From: Acetobacteraceae bacterium
Lineage (GTDB): Bacteria; Pseudomonadota; Alphaproteobacteria; Acetobacterales; Acetobacteraceae
Direction: 5' to 3'
DNA length: 14,865 nt
Assembly: GCA_003164305.1 (NCBI GenBank)
Contig: PLSZ01000214.1
Location: 4,380-19,244, forward strand
In this document: one piece after another, positions 1 to 5,609 of the stretch
Position numbering within the stretch: position 1 is the stretch's first letter
Layout of the letters: every line of letters begins with the position of its first letter
Notes under the pieces: model-generated
The model's input: the letters and a program-made list of their open reading frames with translations, nothing else
Told to the model about the DNA's origin: nothing
Database searches by the model: none
Program-made: the position numbers and the translations under genes

Positions 1-110
1 ACCAGCACCACGATCGTCAGCAGCAATATGATCTGCCGCGACCGGGACAGCGGCGCCGGCCGCCGGTGGGAGAGCGGCGCGTCGTCCTGGTGTGGTTCGG
101 AGGTGCGCAT
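1..110 (-). CDS. N-terminus of a membrane-anchored protein, truncated by the window edge
   Basis: The minus strand reads from an ATG at 110 to the left edge without a stop. It gives about 36 residues: a polar, Pro/Arg-rich cytoplasmic tail (starting MRTSEPHQDD) and then the beginning of a hydrophobic segment (IILLLTIVVLV). A short basic tail before one helix fits HlyD/EmrA-type membrane fusion proteins, but MFS or other inner-membrane proteins start the same way, so I assign no family. The frame is closed upstream by a TGA at 138-140. A GTG at 116 is an alternative start. It lies about 11 nt from the GAGG at 128-131, a better spacing than the ATG has, so the true start may be 116. Most of the gene lies outside the window. 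Confidence 0.55.
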   Translation of the reverse strand, partial: MRTSEPHQDDAPLSHRRPAPLSRSRQIILLLTIVVL

Positions 111-511
111 GTCCACGCGGCGGATTTCCTCGTTCGATCAGGTCGCGGCGGCGGTCGTGGCGGCGCGGCCAGTGGGAAGACGCCCCGCGGGGGCGCGGTC
201 GCGATGCCGCGGGCCGGGAGCGATGGGCCGACGGGCGACCCTGGTTGCACGCCGCGCGACGCATGGCGGCCAGAAAAGTCCGGTCAGCGGGAATCCTCCA
301 TACGCGTGATGATGAATTTTGCGTCAGGCCCCTATCACGTCCGGGGTCGGGCGCCGAACACAAATATATGAAATTTTATGCGTTTTCGACGGCGATTAGG
401 CATGCGCGTCGGAATTCTAGGTATATCTGCCCAGAGCCGGCGGGTGGCGCGGATCGTGGCGGGGACGGGAACGGCGGCCCGGGCCGGGGCATGTTCGGTT
501 CTTGTAAGTAA
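111..511. other. Gene-free interval
   Basis: No reading frame here has a convincing ribosome binding site or recognisable protein. The only compositional feature is an AT-rich patch at about 358-382, which could hold the promoter of the leftward gene at 1-110. I could not fit good -35/-10 boxes to it. A GC-only palindrome (GGCCCGGGCC, 476-485) lies downstream of the receiver-like gene but has no T-tract, so I do not call it a terminator. Confidence 0.5.
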
Positions 512-868
512 TCATTGATCCAGCAGACGTTCGACTGTCGTCACGACTTCGGCGGGCGCGACCGGCATCGCCATGAATGTTCCCACACCGGTGGTGTGCA
601 CCTGCAATTCCGGGAGCGCAACGAAAACGACGTGCACCGACGGACGGTTGGCGCGCGTCCACGTCGCGAGCGCGACGCCATGCGGTTTTTTGGCCGCGAA
701 CTGGATGCGGGTGACCAGAACCTCGACCCGATGACCGGATTTCAGCGCGTCCCAGGCGGCGATCGGATCGTCGAAGGCGGCGACCTCATGCCCGTTGTCT
801 CGTAAGGCAACGGCCAACGGGACGAGGAACGAAAGATCATCATGAACCACGACGATGCGCGCCGGCAC
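512..868 (-). CDS. Receiver-like (CheY-fold) protein lacking the phosphoacceptor Asp
   Basis: This is a stand-alone domain of 118 residues with response-regulator layout. Beta-1 is RIVVVHDD (residues 4-11), which keeps the acidic pair. Helix-1 is PLAVALRDNGHEV, then AAFDDPIAAWDAL and the beta-3 strand VEVLVTRIQF. At the usual phosphorylated Asp after beta-3 the sequence has Arg54. The usual beta-5 Lys-Pro reads Met-Pro (MAMPVAPAEVV). Conventional phosphorylation is therefore unlikely. From memory, related alphaproteobacterial orphan receivers share LVTRxxF and PHGVALA blocks, so this is probably an established atypical subfamily rather than decay. I chose the GTG at 868 because GGAG lies 7 nt upstream. 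A TTG at 913 would add 15 residues but has a poorer site. No kinase or output domain is adjacent. It is transcribed away from the gene at 1381. Confidence 0.8.
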   Translation of the reverse strand: MPARIVVVHDDLSFLVPLAVALRDNGHEVAAFDDPIAAWDALKSGHRVEVLVTRIQFAAKKPHGVALATWTRANRPSVHVVFVALPELQVHTTGVGTFMAMPVAPAEVVTTVERLLDQ

Positions 869-976
869 AGCCTGTCTCCATCCGCCACTCTCCGCCCGCC
901 CCTGGGGAAGCAACGTTTCCGGAACGAGATTACGCCGGGAGGGGAATAAGGTAAAGGTCTGTATCGCTCACGAAAT

Positions 977-994
977 ATGTACGAAATAGTACAT
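977..994. promoter_or_regulatory. Inverted repeat ATGTAC-N6-GTACAT
   Basis: Two perfect 6-bp arms (977-982 and 989-994) flank the spacer GAAATA. The size and spacing suit a dimeric repressor operator. It sits 109 bp upstream of the receiver-like gene's start and 4 bp from the hairpin at 998-1031. The function is inferred from symmetry only. Confidence 0.4.
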
Positions 995-997
995 GGT

Positions 998-1031
998 CAC
1001 GACGGATCGCCGGGGCTGGCGATCCGTCGTG
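998..1031. repeat. Perfect 14-bp stem hairpin with 6-nt loop
   Basis: CACGACGGATCGCC (998-1011) pairs without mismatch with 1018-1031 across the loop GGGGCT. No T-run follows on either strand, so it is not a classical intrinsic terminator, and it lies between divergent genes where a terminator is not expected. It could be a REP-type interspersed hairpin, a 5'-leader structure or a protein-binding site. Confidence 0.55.
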
Positions 1032-1301
1032 CCGCGGGTACATCGGAAACCCCTGATTCGCGCCGACAATGCCGTGCGGTTGGGCTCCGGACCGCCGCTC
1101 GGCGCTGCCTCCCGGATTGGCAATATAGGAATATATGTCCGTGAAGCCCGATCGCGGCGGCGCCGGAAGAATATCCGCTCATGCTATGCGGCCGTGGAAT
1201 AACGCGGGCCACCCTCTGGGGGACCGCTCGCCGGGATGTTCTCCGGGCGCACCGTGGCGCGAAGGACGCGTCGCGGGCATTTTGTGCGCCGCGGAATAAC
1301 T

Positions 1302-1318
1302 GTTTACCTTTGGTAAAC
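1302..1318. promoter_or_regulatory. Operator-like 17-bp palindrome GTTTACC-TTT-GGTAAAC
   Basis: Perfect 7-bp arms flank a 3-nt spacer. The site ends 62 bp before the chosen start of the barrel-protein gene, where an operator or activator site would be expected. No regulator gene is directly adjacent on that side. The regulator family cannot be assigned from the sequence alone. Confidence 0.5.
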
Positions 1319-1380
1319 CCATGCGTGGCACAGTCTGCTTCGTGGCGGTCCGGAAAACCGGTGCGCCAGGAGCCGTTGCG

Positions 1381-2610
1381 ATGCATCTCCGGTCAGATGG
1401 CACCCAGGTTCACGCCGCCTATGGTTTCCCGCGCATGGGAGCAGGCCTGATCCTGCTTCTTCTGGGCTGCTGGGGGATCACGAGCCTGGCCCGCTCATTG
1501 CCCGGCCTCATCCGCGCGCTGGATCAGACCTGCACCGCGTGCGATCTGGGCGCGTTCGAGCCACCGCTGAAGCCGTTTGGGCGGCAGCCGGACGGTCTCT
1601 CCGCGGAGGCTTCGAGAGCGGTGGCGGCCGTGGCTGACGGAACACCGATCGAGACGGCTGGATCGGCCGGCGCGGTGAAGCGCGATGGCGCATGGCTCGA
1701 CAGCGGTCATCTGCTGGACGCGATCGACCCGCCTCGATTTGGCGGCCCGCCGGGCGGAGCGCCGGACGCGCTCGCCGGCGAGCCGATCTCCGGGCCATGG
1801 CGTTTGGCGCCGGTCTGGACTCCGGCCTACCCCGGAATGACGCTGACCTGGTCGATGGAGCCGCCGGTGCCTCCTGGTGGCGCCGGGGGACGGGCGACGG
1901 CCGGACCCGGGTGGCATGAACACTTTCTGAGTAACGATCGGCCCCCACGGGACATGGGGAATCCGGACGGCGCGCCGGCGGGTGGGACGGCGTGGATCGG
2001 CAGTCTCCGCTCCTACAGCCGCGTCGCGGTGCAACGGGAACTGGAACGGCATTTTCCGCGGATCGGCGATATGGGCGTTCAGCCGGGCGGCGGGACAGCA
2101 GGCGCCGAAACGGCGGGTGGCGAACTGGCGGCCGATACCAGGGACGCGCTGACCGGCCTGCCGACCGAGGCGAACACGCGCTTCACGATCGACCCCGATG
2201 CCGTGATCGGCGATGGAGTGTCCGCGCACGCGACCTTGATCCACGACTCGCCCCCGCTGGCGGCGAATGCTGGACTGCTGGGGATGAATGGGGTGATCGC
2301 GCTGGACACGTTCCGGGCGATCGCGTCGTACACGTTCGGCACGAATGTCACGCCGTCGATCCAGTATTTCCACACCGCGAATTCGGCGAACGCGGTGCGT
2401 TTCGTCTGGCCGGGCGCGCGGCAAACCAATGCCGGGCTGGTGGCCGGGGTGGCGTTCGATCCATGGCCGCGGCCGGGCTCGCCGGTGCGGTTCCTCAATC
2501 TGCGGGTGGCGGCGCAATACGTGGCTTACACGGAGTTTTCCGGAGCTCCGCGCGGCGCGGCGGGCAACAACGCGCTGGTACTGAGCCTATGGGGCGCGCT
2601 GCGTTTCTGA
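1381..2610 (+). CDS. Secreted outer-membrane barrel protein related to heme-binding 'CxxCH...LTPFGR' proteins, heme site altered
   Basis: This 409-residue protein has a signal peptide (hydrophobic residues 19-36, possible cleavage after SLA at 35-37). Next comes QTCTACDLGAFEPPLKPFGR (49-68), and the protein ends with a phenylalanine-terminated beta strand (LWGALRF). From memory, the N-terminal block matches alphaproteobacterial outer-membrane proteins reading roughly QCAACHxxFPELTPFGR, and the C-terminal 120 residues (SYTFGTNVTPSIQYFHT, VAAQYVAYTEF) match their last barrel strands. Here CxxCH is CTACD, so the axial His is gone and covalent heme attachment is doubtful. The middle (about 70-260) is rich in Gly, Pro and charged residues and keeps only weak similarity, such as SRVAVQRELERHFPRIG. 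I chose the ATG at 1381 because AGGAG sits 8 nt upstream. An ATG at 1321 would add 20 residues ahead of the signal peptide and lacks such a site. The 3' end overlaps the convergent SDR gene by 85 bp. Confidence 0.65.
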   Translation: MHLRSDGTQVHAAYGFPRMGAGLILLLLGCWGITSLARSLPGLIRALDQTCTACDLGAFEPPLKPFGRQPDGLSAEASRAVAAVADGTPIETAGSAGAVKRDGAWLDSGHLLDAIDPPRFGGPPGGAPDALAGEPISGPWRLAPVWTPAYPGMTLTWSMEPPVPPGGAGGRATAGPGWHEHFLSNDRPPRDMGNPDGAPAGGTAWIGSLRSYSRVAVQRELERHFPRIGDMGVQPGGGTAGAETAGGELAADTRDALTGLPTEANTRFTIDPDAVIGDGVSAHATLIHDSPPLAANAGLLGMNGVIALDTFRAIASYTFGTNVTPSIQYFHTANSANAVRFVWPGARQTNAGLVAGVAFDPWPRPGSPVRFLNLRVAAQYVAYTEFSGAPRGAAGNNALVLSLWGALRF

Positions 2611-3572
2611 TCGTGTCCCGCCTCCACGCAGCCAAGGCCGCGTAACGTGGCGCGCATGGCATCGATCGCCGGGGTATGCGGCTCCTCGCCGAGAAAGGCG
2701 ACCAGGCGGCGGTTGTCCAGGCGGAGCGGCGATTTCCAGAGGTAGGTCATCTCCAGCATTTCCCGAAAGGTTTCGATGAAGGGAGAGCCCAGGTGGATGA
2801 GCCACCAGGGGAAGCGGCGGATGGGGAGGATGGGGTCGCCGGCGGCCGCGCGGATGAGGTCCGCGATCTCGATGCCGCGGTCGAACCAGTGGCCGCCGAA
2901 GTGAAAGGTGGCGAAGTCGGGCAGGTCGCCGGCACGCTCGATCAGTCGCATGGCGGTTTCGGCGACGTCGGGAAGATAAGCCCAGGCATGGCCGGTTTCG
3001 GGCTGGCCCGGGTAGGTGATAGAGGTCAAAGGGCGGCCGGGTTTGATCATCGCGGCGTTGATCCAGCTGTTGCCGGTGGTGGTGGGGCCGAAGAAGTCTC
3101 CGGCGCGCAGGATCAGAGTTTTGACGCCGTCGTTGGCGGCCTGGCGCAGGGCGTCCTCCATCTGGACACGGATGGCGCCTTTTCGCGTGGTGGGATGCCG
3201 GGGGGCGTCCTCGGCGACCAGCGGGAAGGTCCCTGGGCCGAAGTTGTAGACAGTACCGGGGAAGAAGACGCGCGCGCCGGAGGCTTTGGCGGCGGCGATG
3301 GTGTTGTCCAGCATGGGCGGCGCGAGGCCGGCCCAGTTCCGGTAACCCGCTGGATTGACGCCGTGAACGATGAGCGACGTGCCGGTCGCGGCGGCGATCA
3401 CGTCGTCGCGGCGCATGGCGTCGCCCTGGATCCATTCAATGCCGAGGGCCGGTTTGGTGCTCGTGCGATGGAGGGCACGGACGCTCCAGCCGCGGGTCAG
3501 CAGGGCGTGGGCCATTTCGCCGCCGATGCCGCCGGTGGCGCCAAGAACAAGAGCGATGGGGTGCTGGGTCAT
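2526..3572 (-). CDS. NAD(P)-binding SDR-family (epimerase/dehydratase-like) protein
   Basis: This 348-residue protein has an N-terminal Rossmann motif GATGGIG (residues 11-17, GxxGxxG) after a beta strand. Other SDR-type blocks follow: HGVNPAGYRNW, FFPGTVYNFGPG and LILRAGDFFGP, the last typical of NAD-dependent epimerase/dehydratase and NmrA-like proteins. Where a classical SDR has catalytic YxxxK, this one reads RKGAIRVQMEDAL, so it is an atypical SDR. The substrate is unknown. The ATG at 3572 has GGAG 7 nt upstream, within an inverted repeat at 3579-3600. The last 30 or so residues (from about VEAGHDQ) look like a non-homologous tail and lie antisense to the end of the barrel-protein gene. 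It is divergent from the LysR gene at 3662, its likely regulator. Confidence 0.88.
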   Translation of the reverse strand: MTQHPIALVLGATGGIGGEMAHALLTRGWSVRALHRTSTKPALGIEWIQGDAMRRDDVIAAATGTSLIVHGVNPAGYRNWAGLAPPMLDNTIAAAKASGARVFFPGTVYNFGPGTFPLVAEDAPRHPTTRKGAIRVQMEDALRQAANDGVKTLILRAGDFFGPTTTGNSWINAAMIKPGRPLTSITYPGQPETGHAWAYLPDVAETAMRLIERAGDLPDFATFHFGGHWFDRGIEIADLIRAAAGDPILPIRRFPWWLIHLGSPFIETFREMLEMTYLWKSPLRLDNRRLVAFLGEEPHTPAIDAMRATLRGLGCVEAGHDQKRSAPHRLSTSALLPAAPRGAPENSV

Positions 3573-3578
3573 TGCGGG

Positions 3579-3600
3579 TCTCCGTTTGCTGAAACGGAGA
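3579..3600. promoter_or_regulatory. 22-bp inverted repeat overlapping the SDR ribosome binding site
   Basis: TCTCCGTTT (3579-3587) and AAACGGAGA (3592-3600) are perfect 9-bp arms around GCTG. On the minus-strand transcript, the GGAG that serves the SDR start at 3572 lies in the 3' arm. The element could therefore be a DNA operator for the divergent LysR protein or an mRNA hairpin that hides the ribosome binding site. The sequence does not decide between them. Confidence 0.55.
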
Positions 3601-3649
3601 ATGGGCGCGGTTTTGGACGAACGGAATTGCGTGATTTCGTGGAGTGGAT

Positions 3650-3663
3650 ATACGTTTTCGTAT
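3650..3663. promoter_or_regulatory. Inverted repeat ATACG-TTTT-CGTAT at the lysR start
   Basis: Perfect 5-bp arms (3650-3654 and 3659-3663) flank TTTT and overlap the ATG of the LysR gene. The position suits autorepression of the regulator. Together with the repeat at 3579-3600 it brackets the divergent promoter space. Short dyads also arise by chance, so confidence is limited. Confidence 0.35.
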
Positions 3664-4549
3664 GGATGTTCCGTGGGAGCACTGGCGGTCGTTTCTGGCG
3701 GTGGCCCGGCATGGAAGCTTGTCGGCGGCGGCGCGCGCGTTGCGGCTGACGCAACCGACGTTGGGGCGGCATATCGAGCAATTGGAGCGGGTGGTGGGGG
3801 CGGCGTTGTTTACCCGGTCGCCGCGCGGGTTGCTGACGACGGAGACGGCGCTGGCGCTGGTGCCTATGGCGGAAACGATGGAGAGCGCGGCCGAGGCGAT
3901 GACGCGGTCGGCGTCGGGCGCGGCGGGGGAGATCGAGGGCGTGGTGCGGATTACCGCCAGCGAGGTGGTGGGCGCAGATGTGCTGCCGCCGATCCTGGCC
4001 GGGTTCGCGGACCGGCATCCGGGCATCGCGTTTGAGCTGCATCTGTCGAACCGGACCGAGGACCTGTCGCGGCGTGATGCCGACATCGCGGCGCGAATGG
4101 TGCGTCCGACGCAAAGCGGGCTGGTGGCGCGGCGGTTGGGGGAAACGGTGCTCGGGCTCTTCGCGCACCGGCGGTACCTGGAGGCAGTGGGCGTGCCGCG
4201 AGGGTGGGACGATCTGGCTCGGGTGCGGCTGATCGGATTCGACCGGGAGCCGGCGCCGGTGAAGGCGTTGGAAGCGGCGGGCGCGCGGGTGGAGCGGGAA
4301 ATGTTCTCGCTCCGGACGGACAGCGACCTGGCGCGGATCGCGGCGCTACGGGCCGGGTATGGCGTAGGCGTGTGTCAGGTGGGGATCGCTGGGCGGGATC
4401 CGGATCTGGTGCGGGTGATGGAACGGGAGTTCGCGGTGCCGCTGGAGATGTGGCTGGTGATGCACGAGGATTCGCGGCGGAACGTTCGGGTGCGCGGGGT
4501 GTTCGATTGGTTGGCGGAGGGGTTGAGGGGGTGGTTGGGCAGGCCGTAA
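3662..4549 (+). CDS. LysR-family transcriptional regulator
   Basis: This 295-residue protein has the standard LysR layout. The N-terminal winged helix-turn-helix is WEHWRSFLAVARHGSLSAAA then LTQPTLGRHIEQLE, roughly residues 5-45. A linker helix follows, then an effector-binding domain starting near GVVRITASEVVGADVLPPIL. The length is normal for the family. I chose the ATG at 3662, giving MDVPWEHWRSFLAV, because family members usually begin a few residues before this WEHWRSFLAV block. A GTG at 3644 would add six residues, and neither start has a good Shine-Dalgarno sequence. The gene is divergent from the SDR gene with 89 bp between starts, so it probably controls that gene and itself. The inducer is unknown. 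There is no sign of truncation. Confidence 0.92.
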   Translation: MDVPWEHWRSFLAVARHGSLSAAARALRLTQPTLGRHIEQLERVVGAALFTRSPRGLLTTETALALVPMAETMESAAEAMTRSASGAAGEIEGVVRITASEVVGADVLPPILAGFADRHPGIAFELHLSNRTEDLSRRDADIAARMVRPTQSGLVARRLGETVLGLFAHRRYLEAVGVPRGWDDLARVRLIGFDREPAPVKALEAAGARVEREMFSLRTDSDLARIAALRAGYGVGVCQVGIAGRDPDLVRVMEREFAVPLEMWLVMHEDSRRNVRVRGVFDWLAEGLRGWLGRP

Positions 4550-4760
4550 AGCCGCGCCGTCGCCGCGGCGCCCGCTCGCGGAGGATGGAGAAGAGCTGGA
4601 CGCGCGACCGTCTGCTCGTCCAATGTTCTCGCGTGATCGCGTTGGGCCACGCCGATCCCAATGGCGGCGGCGCCGGCCGGGTCCGCGCGAGTTTGCCGTG
4701 CTTGACGCGGTATGACCGCTACCAGCCGCGGCCGCCGGGGACTATTCGTCCTTTTTCGGC

Positions 4761-4913
4761 TCATCGTCGGCGGTCGCGCGACGTTGCGCGTTCAATAACG
4801 CGCAGTTCCCGCGCAACGGCGTCTTCACGTTGCCGATCGGAGAGCAGTTGCCACGCATCTTCTCCGATTTTTTCCCGTGCGCGCAAATAGGCCCTCTGGA
4901 ACTTGTCCGACAT
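4761..4913 (-). CDS. Small hypothetical protein, probably with a 3' frameshift
   Basis: This 50-residue protein begins MSDKFQRAYLRAREKIGEDA and is charged and helical, with no signal peptide or membrane segment. GGGAG lies 6 nt before the ATG, one of the cleanest ribosome binding sites in the window, so I take the gene as real. After about residue 40 (ELRVI) the frame gives an arginine-rich tail, ERATSRDRRR, and a TGA. The +1 frame continues NAQRRATADDEPKKDE and stops at a TAG (4742-4744). That ending looks more like a natural C-terminus, which suggests a single extra base near 4790-4795 through mutation or sequencing error. I do not recognise the family. It lies downstream of the small gene at 5064-5318, with a 150-bp gap. 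Confidence 0.62.
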   Translation of the reverse strand: MSDKFQRAYLRAREKIGEDAWQLLSDRQREDAVARELRVIERATSRDRRR

Positions 4914-5018
4914 CGGTCGCTCCCGATTCTTCAGCCGGCGGCCCGCCGCTTTCGCGTTGGGGCGCCATCGGGACGAGCATATAGGCCTTGTTAAATCCTA
5001 TCGCTTTGACACAGAACA

Positions 5019-5065
5019 AACGTTTCGATAACGCATGATAATATATTTATCGCATGAGAAACGTT
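5019..5065. repeat. AT-rich inverted repeat with inner direct repeats
   Basis: AACGTTTC (5019-5026) and GAAACGTT (5058-5065) are perfect 8-bp arms around 31 nt of mostly AT sequence. Inside are two copies of CGCATGA (5032-5038 and 5051-5057). The right arm touches the stop codon of the gene at 5064-5318. The AT-rich centre may hold the promoter of the small gene at 4761-4913, with the dyad as its control site. Confidence 0.4.
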
Positions 5066-5318
5066 ATTCGTCCGGGCCGATCGTGCCGCCCGGCCGCCAG
5101 TCCGCCGCGGCTGCCTCCGCGGCGGCGACGGCCAGCTTCGCCGAGGGCGCGATGCCGCGCTTCAGGATCGCCGGTTCGCCGGACCGCCAAACCGACCAAT
5201 CCCATCCTTTTCCACCCGGCAGGATCTCGGCGACCAGGTAAAGCAGGATGGTCGCGTTGGCGTCTCCCCATCTGCCAAACCAGATGCGGTCGCTCGTCTT
5301 GTCCCATGAAACGATCAT
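5064..5318 (-). CDS. Small hypothetical protein (84 aa)
   Basis: This protein begins MIVSWDKTSDRIWFGRWGDA and contains WDWSVWRSGE followed by RGIAPSAKLAVAAAEAAAAD. The Trp-rich beta segment followed by a glycine-alanine turn and an Ala-rich helix resembles small conserved proteins found in phages and alphaproteobacteria (WxWxV...RGxA...A..AAE). That is a pattern from memory and gives no function. The ATG at 5318 has a near-perfect GGAGGAG 6 nt upstream, and the codon bias matches neighbouring genes. There is no signal peptide or membrane helix. It is on the same strand as the MFS genes upstream, but 291 bp from them, so it probably has its own promoter. Confidence 0.72.
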   Translation of the reverse strand: MIVSWDKTSDRIWFGRWGDANATILLYLVAEILPGGKGWDWSVWRSGEPAILKRGIAPSAKLAVAAAEAAAADWRPGGTIGPDE

Positions 5319-5609
5319 CGTGGGCTCCTCCGATACGTGTCGAACGCCGCGACATCCGGTGCCTCATCCGGCAACCCGCGGTACGATGATGGGCCTTTTT
5401 GGGACGGTAGACGAGCAAATATCGCGCATCGTTTGGGAACTTGCAGATGAACCGCCAACGGCCTGAAAATTTCGCCACCGGTATGACAGGGCGACATCGC
5501 CAGGGGGTCCGAAGCCCGCCAAAGTGAGTGCCTGCCGCGACCACAAGCGCTTCCGCGCCGCGTCGATGTTCGCCGCCGGCGGCCTCCGCGCCAAACGATT
5601 TCCAGCCTC

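Larger units (their letters stand above)
869..1380. other. Divergent intergenic region with palindromes and a hairpin
   Basis: This 512-bp region separates the leftward receiver-like gene from the rightward barrel-protein gene. No reading frame in it looks coding. It holds three dyads, listed separately: ATGTAC/GTACAT at 977-994, a 14-bp-stem hairpin at 998-1031 and GTTTACC/GGTAAAC at 1302-1318. The promoters of both flanking genes should lie here, but I could not assign -35/-10 boxes with confidence. Confidence 0.6.

Noticed and set aside
1495..2517. 340-codon open frame on the minus strand, antisense to the barrel-protein gene
   Set aside because: Its Arg/His-rich translation has no recognisable motif. 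The plus strand has a signal peptide, a ribosome binding site and barrel-like C-terminus.
5572..5583. GCCGCCGGCGGC palindrome downstream of the MFS pair as a terminator
   Set aside because: It is a 12-bp self-complementary GC string with no loop and no T-run, common by chance in this base composition.
5364..5594. 76-residue minus-strand frame starting at TTG 5594 (LARRPPAANIDAARKRLWSR)
   Set aside because: The first half has some protein-like feel, but there is no good ribosome binding site, the second half has relaxed codon bias, and I recognise no family.
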